Part shown: in pieces, positions 18,355 through 26,594 of the stretch
How positions within the stretch are numbered: position 1 is the stretch's first letter
How the letters are laid out: each line of letters starts with the position of its first letter
Source of the DNA: Leptolyngbya sp. FACHB-261
Lineage (GTDB): Bacteria > Cyanobacteriota > Cyanobacteriia > FACHB-261
Assembly: GCF_014696065.1 (NCBI RefSeq)
Contig: NZ_JACJPL010000018.1
Location: forward strand, 62,001 to 126,000
Direction: 5' to 3'
Length of the DNA: 64,000 nt
The notes under the pieces: model-generated
Databases searched by the model: none
What the model saw: the letters and a program-made list of their open reading frames with translations, nothing else
What the model was told of the DNA's origin: nothing
Made by a program: the position numbers and the translations under genes

Positions 18355-20205
18355 TCAGCCTACAGGACCAATTCCATACTGCATCTGGTGATACTTCCAG
18401 AGCTCGCCACGCTTCGCTAATAACTCCTGATAACCTCCCTGCTCAACAATGCGGCCCTGCTCCATGACCACTACCCTATTAGCCTGAGAGATCGTGGATA
18501 AGCGATGGGCAATGGCAAGCACCGTACGACCAACAGAGAGCTTCTCTATCGATTCCTGAATTAGCCGCTCTGAAACAGAATCCAGTGCACTGGTTGCTTC
18601 GTCCAAAATCAGAATTTCAGGATTCCGTAGTAGGGCACGAGCTATCGCAATGCGTTGGCGTTGCCCCCCTGATAGCCGGACCCCTCTGTCTCCCAGTTGT
18701 GTATCAAGGCCTTCTGACATCTCCTGGATAAACTCCAGAGCATTGGCCTGACGAGCCGCTTCCCAGATTGCAGCCTCATCCGCCCCTTCAATGCCGTAAG
18801 CAATATTGTTGCGAACTGACGTATTGAAGATAAAGGTATCTTGGCTAACAACTGCCAATTTACGGCGCATCGTGTTGATTTTGAAGTCACGCAGATCCAC
18901 CCCGTCAATCAGAACCATGCCTAGAGCGGGATCGTAGAAGCGAGGAATTAGATCGGCCAAAGTTGTTTTACCCGCTCCTGAGGCACCAATCAGAGCTGTC
19001 ATCTCCCCCCGATTGATAGTTAGTGTCACATTTTGAAGGACAAGCTGTTCTGGGCTGTAGCCAAAGTCCACTGACACTAATTCAATCGCTCGCCTCAAAC
19101 CAGAAAAGGCAATATGTCCGTCAATCAGATAGGGTTTATCATCAGTTCTCAGTAGTTCCCTGACATTTGCTAGAGCCCCTTGAAAATTGCTGATTTGTGC
19201 TCGCGCACCATTCATCTGCCGCATGATTGGCATGATGCGAAACAGGACAAACAGAAAGGTCAGCAGCGAAGCTGTTCCTAGTTGTCCCTTTGGAATTAGA
19301 ATTGTGAATGCCAAAACCAGCATGCCAATCAAAATGCTGGTTGCCGCTCCCTCAGAGAGGGGTTCTACTAGAGCATTAACAGAAACTGATTTTTCAACAG
19401 ACTTAACAATATCTAGACTGGCATCATGAAACCGTTTACGCTCAAATTCATGGGTAGCAAAAGCCTGTACTGTGCGAATACCACTTACAAACTCCATTAC
19501 TACACCAATAAACCGATTGCTAGCTCGGGTTCGTTCAAAACTGGCCTCGCGCACCTGCCCCAATAGGGTTGAAATGCCCGCAGTTAGTAGACTGAACAGT
19601 ATGAGCGACAAAACTGTTAGCTGCCAGGAGAGTAGAGCCATCGACACTACATAGGCCAACAAAATCGAGCCTTTGTTGATGTAGAAAGAAACCACACCGA
19701 ACGCTTGCTGAAGCTGATAGACCTCAGAGGTGATGCTGTTAATTAGCTCAGAGGAGCGCTTTTTAGCAAAAAAGCTCAGATTTAGAGACTGCAATTGCTC
19801 AAAGATTTGCTTTCGGATTCGGTCCGATAGATTAATCTGAGCTAGCTCACTGTAGACTCTACTCCAGTAGGTGAAGGCTGAGCGTAGCCAAGTGGTTAGT
19901 AGAATCAGCGCAGAAACACGATAGAGCCTTTCTGCAATAGGCGCATCAACTCCCAAAATCCAGATATCAACCCAATTAATTCCTGTTTGGATAGGCTGAG
20001 CTTCAGGGTTAGTTAGATTTTGCAAAAAAGACAAAATAAAGCCAACCCCAAAGCCCTCAAATGCCGCAGCCAAAAAGGAAAACACCAGCGCCAGAATCGC
20101 AATCCGAGGAAAGTGCCTAAATTCTCGTAGAATAAAGCCGTTTTTCTGCCAGAAGTCAGTGGCTATCAGCAGATTGCGAACGGGTAGAGGCAGCTTGAGG
20201 TGCAT
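18355..20205 (-). CDS. HepA-like ABC exporter (permease-ATPase fusion)
   Basis: A half-transporter of about 616 residues from the ATG at 20205; a TTG at 20244 would overlap the upstream gene by 14 bases. The N-terminal half has six membrane helices, starting with IAILALVFSFLAAAFEGFGV. The C-terminal half is the ATPase: Walker A GASGAGKTTL near residue 415, signature VRLSGGQRQRIAIARALL and Walker B ILILDEATSALD near residue 540, and switch histidine in LAIAHRLSTI. The N-terminal stretch with LPLPVRNLLIATDFWQKNGF matches the pattern of cyanobacterial HepA, needed for the heterocyst envelope polysaccharide in Nostoc, and more broadly the MsbA lipid flippases. No evidence here says this organism makes heterocysts. 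It probably flips or exports a glycolipid of this locus. Confidence 0.87.
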   Translation of the reverse strand: MHLKLPLPVRNLLIATDFWQKNGFILREFRHFPRIAILALVFSFLAAAFEGFGVGFILSFLQNLTNPEAQPIQTGINWVDIWILGVDAPIAERLYRVSALILLTTWLRSAFTYWSRVYSELAQINLSDRIRKQIFEQLQSLNLSFFAKKRSSELINSITSEVYQLQQAFGVVSFYINKGSILLAYVVSMALLSWQLTVLSLILFSLLTAGISTLLGQVREASFERTRASNRFIGVVMEFVSGIRTVQAFATHEFERKRFHDASLDIVKSVEKSVSVNALVEPLSEGAATSILIGMLVLAFTILIPKGQLGTASLLTFLFVLFRIMPIMRQMNGARAQISNFQGALANVRELLRTDDKPYLIDGHIAFSGLRRAIELVSVDFGYSPEQLVLQNVTLTINRGEMTALIGASGAGKTTLADLIPRFYDPALGMVLIDGVDLRDFKINTMRRKLAVVSQDTFIFNTSVRNNIAYGIEGADEAAIWEAARQANALEFIQEMSEGLDTQLGDRGVRLSGGQRQRIAIARALLRNPEILILDEATSALDSVSERLIQESIEKLSVGRTVLAIAHRLSTISQANRVVVMEQGRIVEQGGYQELLAKRGELWKYHQMQYGIGPVG

Positions 20206-20230
20206 GGATGTATTGGATCCTCGTGATGGG

Positions 20231-21157
20231 CTAGTAAGCGCCAAAGCCTGAGAGAACTTTAGGAATCGTCAGCAGCAGAATTTTTAAGTCTCGCCACAAT
20301 GACCAGTTGTAGAGATATTCCAAATCACAGCGGTTGACAGCGTCCAAATCTAGAAGGGTGGAACGGGCTCCCACTTGCCAGGCGCCAGTCATACCTGGTG
20401 TTGCGTTCAGCCGTTGTCTTCCTGGCAAGCTGATGCGAACTGCATCGTATAGAGCCCAAGGCCGAGGCCCTACTAAGCTCATTTCGCCACGCAATACATT
20501 GAACAGTTGAGGGAGTTCATCCAGGCTATATTTGCGCAACCATCGGCCCAGGGGTGTGATGCGGGGATCATCCTCCCGCTTGTGTAGACCGGTCTGACCG
20601 CCCATCACTTGATGGTGCAACCGATCTGCCCCAACAACCATCGTGCGAAACTTGAGAACTTGAAACAGCCGTCCCCGCTCTCCTACACGCCACTGTCGGA
20701 ACAGAATTGGTCCTGGTGTCTGGCTGTAAATCAGCAGTGCCAAAGTCAGCATGAGTGGACTGAGCAGCAGCAACAGCACGGCCGCTCCAGTCCGATCCAC
20801 CAACCGCTTGAGCTGCCAACCCAGAGGGCTGCTCTGGCTGGGTAACCCTACAGCAGGTGGCACTTGCAAAAACACTGTCTTCTGGGCTTGGGCACAGGCA
20901 TCAGCCCATAGCTTTAGCTTGGCTTCCTCTAAATCTGGGTCCAACCGAACTAGCCGGACCGGTGAATGTTTTAGACACTCGACCAGCAAAACCTCACTTT
21001 CTAAAGCGGGCATATAGGGCTGTCGCAACTTCTCGGAGCGCCTTACCAACAGCTGCCCTTGTCGCCAAATGAGGATACAGCCCGGTGAACTGTAGTTTTT
21101 CGGTCTGGAGCTAAGAGGAGCATACTCACGCAGAGTTGGACTGGTGGAGATTGTCAT
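20231..21157 (-). CDS. Undecaprenyl-phosphate sugar-1-phosphate transferase (priming, WbaP/bacterial sugar transferase family)
   Basis: A 308-residue monotopic phosphoglycosyl transferase that loads the first sugar-1-phosphate onto the lipid carrier. A variable N-terminal part of about 120 residues precedes the membrane-reentrant helix AVLLLLLSPLMLTLALLIYS. The core follows: GPILFRQWRVGERGRLF, VLKFRTMVVGAD, the Asp-Glu catalytic neighbourhood LRKYSLDELPQLFNVLRG near residue 215, MSLVGPRPWALYD, and PGMTGAWQVGARS. The N-terminal region lacks the four-helix bundle of full-length WbaP, so the family name refers only to the catalytic domain. It lies 55 bases downstream of the Wzc-type gene. Its presence means the glycan is assembled on a polyprenyl carrier. 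Confidence 0.92.
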   Translation of the reverse strand: MTISTSPTLREYAPLSSRPKNYSSPGCILIWRQGQLLVRRSEKLRQPYMPALESEVLLVECLKHSPVRLVRLDPDLEEAKLKLWADACAQAQKTVFLQVPPAVGLPSQSSPLGWQLKRLVDRTGAAVLLLLLSPLMLTLALLIYSQTPGPILFRQWRVGERGRLFQVLKFRTMVVGADRLHHQVMGGQTGLHKREDDPRITPLGRWLRKYSLDELPQLFNVLRGEMSLVGPRPWALYDAVRISLPGRQRLNATPGMTGAWQVGARSTLLDLDAVNRCDLEYLYNWSLWRDLKILLLTIPKVLSGFGAY

Positions 21158-21212
21158 GCGTATTCACCTGAATCAGTTGGCAGTGGTAGAGCCCTGATCA
21201 GGAACGCGGAAT

Positions 21213-23414
21213 CTATCCGGCGACCGCTGTCGACTCGCGGTTCGTTCTTCCGTATGACGAGTAGCTGTTCGTGGAGTTGGTCGCGCCATTGGCAACCACA
21301 CCAATCACGTTCAACTTATTCAGCATGGCGGTGGCTTCAGCAACCTCACTGCGGGTCACTCGGCCAATTCGCCCGACCATCACGACACCGCTACAGAAGG
21401 AGGCGGCCAGAATGGCATCAACCATGCCCAGCACCGGTGGTGCATCCAGCAACACCAGGTCATAGTTCTGCTCAAACATTGCCATCAATTCCGCCATCCG
21501 TCGTGAACTCAACAGCTTGGCTGGATCTGTCGGTGTTGGTCCAGAAGTCAGGATGTCAATGTAGGAGCCTGAAGGGTGAATTCCTCCCTGGCTGGGCATG
21601 GCTGTATCGCTTGCTAAGAGCGTTGATAGCCCCTGATGGTTGGGTAGATTCAGCAGCTTGTGCAGGCTGGGGCGACGCAGGTCAGCGTCGATGAGCAAGA
21701 CCCTCTGATGCAAGCGCGCAGCACTGACAGCCAATCCTAAAGCCAGAGTTGACTTGCCTTCTCCAGCCAGAGCTGAAGTAATGACCAGGGAGTTGAAGGG
21801 AAAGGCTGAACTTAGCAGCTGAATGTTCTTGTAAATCAGGTCCAGCGATTCGCGGAAAGGCGGCCAGTAAACAACCTGAGTGGTTGAGGGGGCAAGGGCC
21901 TCCTGTCTACGGAACGGCAGATTAATGCCTGGTTCGCTGATCTCTTGGCCCACCAGTGCAGGAGTTATACCCAGCAGGGGCAGGGAGACTTGCTTCTTGA
22001 GGTCGTCCGAGCTATGGACTGCATCATCCATCAGCTCTCGTCCAAAGGCAGCTAGACCACCCAGCATCAGCCCAGCGATTGCCCCTAGCATCAGAGTCTG
22101 CCCTGTAGTTGATGCTGCTGATGCACCCAAACGCGGGCTCTCAACCACTTGCCAATCGAAACCGCCGCGGGCAATCTCTAAGCCCAGTTCCTGCTTGGCC
22201 TTAAGCAGTTGCTGTAAGGTCCCCCGGTTGAGGTCTACTTCCGGTTGTAGACGGTCATACTCTGCAAGTAAGCCAGGAAAACGGTTGAGTTCTGTCCGGA
22301 GTTGTTGTTGCACCTGCGCTAAGCTCTGATCTCGCGCCCGCATTGCAATCAGTGCTGTTTGCGTATCAATCAGTTGACTGGTCAGCCCCTGGTCACCACT
22401 GCCGTATTGCCCCTCGGTGAGCAGGCGATCGCCTACATCAGGCACTTGGCTGGAATCACTCTCGCCCAAGACCCGCGCTGCTTCAGCTTGTAAGAGTGCC
22501 AGTTGGCTTTTACGCTGGTCTAACAGCTTTTGCACTGGGGGCCAGCTATCTGCGAAACGTAACCGTTCTTGGGCCAGTGCGAGTTCGGTCTTTTGAATTT
22601 CATTGAGCAACGCCTGATAGCGAGGCGATTGGCTCAAGCGTGAAGCGAGGAGAGCGTCCTGGGGTGAACGGGAGAGCTGCTCTTGAAGGGTTTTATAACG
22701 AGCTTGAGACTCCTGATACTGAACACTAATCACTCGGCGCTCTTGCTCAATCGCGTTGAGAGCAGTGGCAATAGCAGCGGACTGTTGACCTGGGTCAATC
22801 AGGTTCTGGTTTTTACGGAATTTCTCAAGGTTGCTCTCAGCTTTAATCACACTTCTGCGTACTGTAGGCAGCTGATCGTTAATGAAGCTCAGACCTCTTT
22901 CTAAGCGCTGTTTTTGCTGCTCCTGATTGTAGTCCTTATAAACTTTCTGCATTGCTTGCAGAACTTTTTGGGCTTTAACAGGATCGCTATCGGTGTAGGT
23001 TGCCTGAAAAATATTAGTACTGGTTTTACCCTCTGACACCTGGTTCAGGAGCAAAGCGCTCTTGATTTCGGCAATACTAATCGTTGGGTATTCTGGTCGC
23101 AGTAGGTCCACCGCTCGTTGGATGAGCTGGGAGCTTCGCATGAGATTGAGTTGGGTTGCGTAGTCAATCTGAACTGTTGTGTCAGCAAATTGGCTCTCTG
23201 CACCTCCTCCCTCTTTCTTACCTTGGTAGTTAGGCTCAACCAGAAGCTGCATGTAGCTTTTATAGGAGGGTTCAGCGGTAAGAGCAATGAAAACGGCAAT
23301 AGCGAGGACACTAAAGAATCCACCAATCAACCAAAATTTACGACGCAGTAGAACTGCAACGATCTGTCCATAGTCAATAGATGTTTCGGTACCCGCGTCC
23401 ATGTTCATTGTCAT
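21213..23414 (-). CDS. Polysaccharide copolymerase/autokinase (Wzc-type BY-kinase)
   Basis: A 733-residue chain-length regulator fused to a bacterial tyrosine kinase. Seen: Wzz domain with a first membrane helix at about residues 30 to 50 (FWLIGGFFSVLAIAVFIALT), and a long periplasmic coiled-coil region to about residue 440. A second helix is at LMLGAIAGLMLGGLAAFG. The kinase has Walker A LAGEGKSTLALGLA near residue 555, Walker A' VLLIDADLRRPSLH and Walker B LVLLDAPPVLGMVD. The C-terminal tail, where Wzc has a tyrosine cluster, holds only two tyrosines (SYSSYGRTN). The protein normally controls polymer length in Wzy-dependent systems, although no Wzy or Wzx is in the window. It is the second gene of the locus. 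Confidence 0.92.
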   Translation of the reverse strand: MTMNMDAGTETSIDYGQIVAVLLRRKFWLIGGFFSVLAIAVFIALTAEPSYKSYMQLLVEPNYQGKKEGGGAESQFADTTVQIDYATQLNLMRSSQLIQRAVDLLRPEYPTISIAEIKSALLLNQVSEGKTSTNIFQATYTDSDPVKAQKVLQAMQKVYKDYNQEQQKQRLERGLSFINDQLPTVRRSVIKAESNLEKFRKNQNLIDPGQQSAAIATALNAIEQERRVISVQYQESQARYKTLQEQLSRSPQDALLASRLSQSPRYQALLNEIQKTELALAQERLRFADSWPPVQKLLDQRKSQLALLQAEAARVLGESDSSQVPDVGDRLLTEGQYGSGDQGLTSQLIDTQTALIAMRARDQSLAQVQQQLRTELNRFPGLLAEYDRLQPEVDLNRGTLQQLLKAKQELGLEIARGGFDWQVVESPRLGASAASTTGQTLMLGAIAGLMLGGLAAFGRELMDDAVHSSDDLKKQVSLPLLGITPALVGQEISEPGINLPFRRQEALAPSTTQVVYWPPFRESLDLIYKNIQLLSSAFPFNSLVITSALAGEGKSTLALGLAVSAARLHQRVLLIDADLRRPSLHKLLNLPNHQGLSTLLASDTAMPSQGGIHPSGSYIDILTSGPTPTDPAKLLSSRRMAELMAMFEQNYDLVLLDAPPVLGMVDAILAASFCSGVVMVGRIGRVTRSEVAEATAMLNKLNVIGVVANGATNSTNSYSSYGRTNRESTAVAG
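22424..22433. repeat. HIP1 palindrome
   Basis: The ten-base palindrome GGCGATCGCC, the highly iterated palindrome of many cyanobacteria, lies inside the copolymerase gene. Only this full copy was noticed by eye in 64 kb, so the genome seems HIP1-poor; the scan was not exhaustive. Confidence 0.6.
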
Positions 23415-23447
23415 CGCGCATCTCTCCAGGTTAAAATTTTCGCCACC

Positions 23448-24548
23448 TCAGATTCTTAACTGGTGCAGACCACAGGTTTCTTCAATGATTCTTTCAATCT
23501 TGCTGAAGAAAACATCCTCTGAGAACTGGTTAAGAGCATGATGACGAATTTGGTCGTAGTCCCATTGGATTTCGCTTGCATTTAGCAGAGCAACTTGCAA
23601 GGCATCAGGGGTTTGCCGATTGAAAAAGACGCCTGTCTTCCCAGGTATCTGGGTATCTAGAACACCGCCTGCCCCATATGCAATCACTGGTGTGCCGCTT
23701 ACATTGGCTTCCACTGGGACCAATCCGTAGTCCTCTAGGGCGGCGACAATCACTGAGTGGGCACGCGCCAGCAAGTTCGCCCGTTCTGTATCACTGACGT
23801 GACCGAGAAAGCGAATGTTTCTCAATGCTTTAGCTTCTAGCCGTTCCCGCTCAGGCCCTTCGCCCATAATCACGAGCGGCCAGCCTAGCCAGTTAAAGGC
23901 TTCGACAATCACGTCGATGCGTTTGTAGCTGATCAAGCGGGCCGAAGCCAGATAAAAATCATCCTTCTCCTCTGAAAATACGAACCTCCTATCATTGATG
24001 GGATAGTGAACTAAGAGTGCTTTTTTATTGTATGTTTGGCGAATTCTTCTAACGACCGTGCTAGAGTTAGCCACATAGAGATCTGGCTCCTGGGAATAGG
24101 CCAAATCTGCTTTGCGCATCATTTGAAAAACCCTTTCAAGCAAAGGGTAGAAGTATCTGTAGTCTCCGTACTCGCGCAGATAGGTCTGCGTGTCCCAAAG
24201 AAAACGAGTAACGTTGTGGCAGAAACAAATATGTTTGGCCCCAGGTCTTTTGCGAACTGCTTTAGCAAAACTGGTGCTGCTGCTAACGATCAGATCATAG
24301 TCTTGCAAATCCAAAGATCGAAAGGCTGGGAAGTAGAAGGGAGCCATTAACCTAAAGTATTTGGCTGCGCCTGGAATATTCTGCAGGAAGGTTGTACGAA
24401 CTAGACGTTCATTCAAGTCAATGGTCTGTTCTGGATCATACAAAGAGGTAAAGACATCTGCCTCGGGATAGCGCTTACAAAGCAGTTCGAAAACACGCTC
24501 TGCTCCACCTCGTTGGGTTAAGTAATCATGGACTAGCGCAATCTTCAT
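23448..24548 (-). CDS. Family 4 glycosyltransferase, WbaZ-like
   Basis: A 366-residue GT4 enzyme. The N-terminus KIALVHDYLTQRGGAERVFE and the block CFCHNVTRFLWDT near residue 132 are typical of the WbaZ/mannosyltransferase group used early in repeat-unit assembly. The donor domain is short: ASARLISYKRIDVIVEAFNW near residue 205, GEGPERERLEAKALRNIRFL, and AALEDYGLVPVEANVSGTPV near residue 270. It is the first gene of the long minus-strand locus, 33 bases before the copolymerase gene, with a 1.1 kb gene-free stretch upstream that probably holds the main promoter. With gmd present, a GDP-mannose donor is plausible but unproven. Confidence 0.88.
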   Translation of the reverse strand: MKIALVHDYLTQRGGAERVFELLCKRYPEADVFTSLYDPEQTIDLNERLVRTTFLQNIPGAAKYFRLMAPFYFPAFRSLDLQDYDLIVSSSTSFAKAVRKRPGAKHICFCHNVTRFLWDTQTYLREYGDYRYFYPLLERVFQMMRKADLAYSQEPDLYVANSSTVVRRIRQTYNKKALLVHYPINDRRFVFSEEKDDFYLASARLISYKRIDVIVEAFNWLGWPLVIMGEGPERERLEAKALRNIRFLGHVSDTERANLLARAHSVIVAALEDYGLVPVEANVSGTPVIAYGAGGVLDTQIPGKTGVFFNRQTPDALQVALLNASEIQWDYDQIRHHALNQFSEDVFFSKIERIIEETCGLHQLRI

Positions 24549-24616
24549 AGTTCAACACAAGTGTACTAGGGCTACACGGACAGCCAATACAAGTTGAAGG
24601 CCAACAGTAATATCAG

Positions 24617-24664
24617 CTATCCAGATCTACCTAGTTCGCTCTAAGCGTCTGTCTAAGCAGATGG
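24617..24664. repeat. Direct repeat, copy 1
   Basis: Shares with copy 2 (188 bases downstream) the core AGTTCGCTCTARGCGTCTGT followed by CTAAGCAGATGG, and before it CCAGATCYAC. Only a few positions differ over about 45 bases. Inside the core, CTAAGCGTCTGTCTAAGCAGATGG also has partly self-similar halves (TCTAAGC twice). Confidence 0.8.
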
Positions 24665-24802
24665 AAGGTATGCCTCAGCAATCCCCATCCAGCTCGGGAT
24701 CGGGTAGCACAGGTTGTACCTAACTCTAGAGGTCCGGTTGGGAAGCTCCCCCGGTTTGCAATCGCTAGAGGAACAAGATTGAGTAACATCAATAGCTGCA
24801 GC

Positions 24803-24852
24803 GGCTACCCAGATCCACTCAGTTCGCTCTAGGCGTCTGTCTAAGCAGATGG
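24803..24852. repeat. Direct repeat, copy 2
   Basis: Second copy of the element at 24617 to 24664, same orientation, offset 188 bases. A reduced third match, CATCTAAGCGTCTG, begins at about 25060. Confidence 0.8.
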
Positions 24853-25141
24853 GAAAATCTTTGGCAACTTCAACTGAACAGCGGCAACGGCTGCCTCTGA
24901 AAAATTAAGTTACGGTTGGCCTTGAATTTTATTCATTTCCGGGTAATATTTGATGGAGTTATGCTCTGAAAAGATAAAGTCAGAGTTACCATCGGCTAAA
25001 GCTAGACTCAGAGATAGTCGCTAGACCTAGGGAAAGCTGTTTGAGCATCATCAGGATATTCATCTAAGCGTCTGCGAGATTGCCTGGAAGAATGGTAGAT
25101 AGCCCTAAACGGTTGACTGTGCGCCTTTTCAAGATTTGGAG

Positions 25142-25164
25142 AATCAGTTCAGAGGGAACTGATT
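25142..25164. other. Hairpin with 9-bp perfect stem
   Basis: AATCAGTTC (25142 to 25150), loop AGAGG, then GAACTGATT (25156 to 25164). No T-run follows on either strand, so it is not a standard terminator. It could be a protein-binding site or an RNA structure in the leader of the polysaccharide locus. Confidence 0.5.
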
Positions 25165-25290
25165 AACCTATTGCGTCAACTTGGTAGATGGCTCGGCACG
25201 TCTCACCCTGACGTACTTTGCTTCCATGTATCGCATGGTACTTTACCCGTAGTTTTCCTGAGTCATTCTCAATCGCCTCCTACACAGTCT

Positions 25291-25527
25291 TCATAGAGCT
25301 GCGCGTTTTTCCGGATGGCCCCTTAGAAAATCTTCACAGATTTTTCCAATTTCTGTCAGTGATTTCGCATCCGGAATTGTACTTAGTTTTTTCTTCGTCT
25401 CCTTCCTAATCTTCATTAGACCTGCGCACATTTCCGGATGCATCTTTGGATAGCCTCTGGTGATTAATGCTTTATGAACTGTGGTTGCTACCCTGCTCTG
25501 ATGTACTAGCAGTGCCCTGCTTACCAT
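25291..25527 (-). CDS. Possible small hypothetical protein with duplicated segment
   Basis: A 78-codon frame starting at ATG 25527; I do not recognise the protein. It is lysine-rich in the middle (MKIRKETKKKLST), has two cysteines, and carries the segment HPEMCAGLMK once near residue 30 and HPEKRAAL at its end. The underlying DNA (CATCCGGAAA...GCGCAG.TCTA) is duplicated 123 bases apart and the similarity continues past the stop codon. That pattern fits a decayed tandem duplication better than a settled gene. A plus-strand frame overlaps it. No ribosome-binding site is clear. Confidence 0.25.
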   Translation of the reverse strand: MVSRALLVHQSRVATTVHKALITRGYPKMHPEMCAGLMKIRKETKKKLSTIPDAKSLTEIGKICEDFLRGHPEKRAAL

Positions 25528-25674
25528 GCTTTCATGCGTCTATAAGAGCGGCTCTTATGCAAAACTATGTCTGAGTTACTTGACAAATTACTGCTGCTTT
25601 ACCCCTTGTTAATCGTCTACCTCAGGGAGTGCCTTCAGTAACTGTTGAGGATGTCTGCTATTTAGGTAGAGCCT

Positions 25675-26538
25675 TTAGCGCTTGGCGCGACGCTTAAAAA
25701 TTCTTTGGCAGAGACGCTTTATCCAGTTGGTTGGTTTAGAGCGCTGAGAACTGCTACGCGACCCGCCGGAAGGAGCACCCGTGTAATTAGGCCGAACTCT
25801 CGAAGCTGATCTAGCCACAGGAGCTGGTTCTACCGCCGGATCAACATCTACAGCTGCAATTGGAATTGGGGATAAGGTCACTGGCAGTGGCTCCGGTGAG
25901 CTGTCCCAGGGATCGGGAAGCACTTCTGGTTCTCCCAAAGCGGTTGGCTTGGGTAACACTGACGCTGGTGTAGTCGGATCTGATATGGCCGGACTTGATG
26001 CCACTGGTTCTAATCCAGCTAGATCCGGCTCAAGCGGCTCCAAGCCAGTTGCCTCACCACCAGAGGAAAGCAATGGGGCAGAAGTGGAGGTTATTGGGGC
26101 TAGAGTAAGCCTTTGAGTTCGAAAGCCATGGCTTCCAAAGGTCAAAAGCAGCAAGGTCCTAGCACCTTGCTGTCGAGCCTGAGCGCTCAGCGCTTGCACT
26201 GCCTGCCTAGAAGCGGGTTGGCCGAGGCAGTAGACCGAGAGCGCGACCGACTCTAGCCAAAAGCTACTTGGACTGCTCCGACGGACTTTTAGACCTCGAC
26301 GGCTCAGGCTACTGCTCAAGATCTGACTGGCAGTAATTTCTCTGCGATCAGGTTGGTCTCGGTACTGAGGCTGACTCTCAAAGCGGCGAGTTTGGTGCTG
26401 AGGTCGTTGAGGGCGGCTGTAACCAGGACGGCTCCACCGACTCGAGGATGACTGTTTCACCAGACGGTGATGGATTTGCTGAGCTAGGGCTTGTACCTGC
26501 TCGAGGACGTGCTCAATAGCATCCAAGTCGGACTTCAC
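25675..26538 (-). CDS. Hypothetical proline/serine-rich protein
   Basis: A 287-residue protein I cannot assign. The start is GTG at 26538. Residues 1 to 28 form a helix likely to coil (DLDAIEHVLEQVQALAQQIH), followed by a basic, Q/R/S-rich linker to about residue 68. A compact hydrophobic segment at about 70 to 150 (SFWLESVALSVYCLGQ, GARTLLLLTFGSHGFR) is the only part that looks folded. A long acidic, Pro/Ser/Thr-rich stretch runs to about 265, and a strongly basic tail (WIKRLCQRIFKRRAKR) ends the protein. No signal peptide. It lies 56 bases downstream of the phycobiliprotein lyase gene on the same strand, so co-transcription is likely. Tail and linker composition suggest contact with nucleic acid or membrane phospholipid, which is speculation. 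Confidence 0.65.
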   Translation of the reverse strand: MKSDLDAIEHVLEQVQALAQQIHHRLVKQSSSSRWSRPGYSRPQRPQHQTRRFESQPQYRDQPDRREITASQILSSSLSRRGLKVRRSSPSSFWLESVALSVYCLGQPASRQAVQALSAQARQQGARTLLLLTFGSHGFRTQRLTLAPITSTSAPLLSSGGEATGLEPLEPDLAGLEPVASSPAISDPTTPASVLPKPTALGEPEVLPDPWDSSPEPLPVTLSPIPIAAVDVDPAVEPAPVARSASRVRPNYTGAPSGGSRSSSQRSKPTNWIKRLCQRIFKRRAKR

Positions 26539-26594
26539 GGGGTTCGATTCCTGCCTGAGACGAATAATCTACGTTTCCAGGCTATTATCCTCGC

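Larger units (their letters stand above)
24549..25674. other. 1.1 kb intergenic region upstream of the polysaccharide locus
   Basis: No convincing gene. It holds a pair of direct repeats of about 45 bases (24617 to 24664 and 24803 to 24852), a shorter third match (CTAAGCGTCTG near 25063), a 9-bp perfect hairpin at 25142 to 25164, and a 78-codon minus-strand frame with an internal duplicated segment (25291 to 25527). Promoter and regulatory sites for the polysaccharide operon should lie in the left part, but none could be assigned. Confidence 0.6.

Noticed and set aside
18355-20205. Calling the locus a heterocyst envelope polysaccharide island because of the HepA-like gene
   Set aside because: HepA-like exporters are also present in cyanobacteria without heterocysts, and no hetR, patS or hgl gene is in the window.
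24549-25674. CRISPR array or insertion sequence in the repeat-bearing gap
   Set aside because: Only two to three imperfect repeats at uneven spacing, no cas gene, no transposase motif and no terminal inverted repeats.
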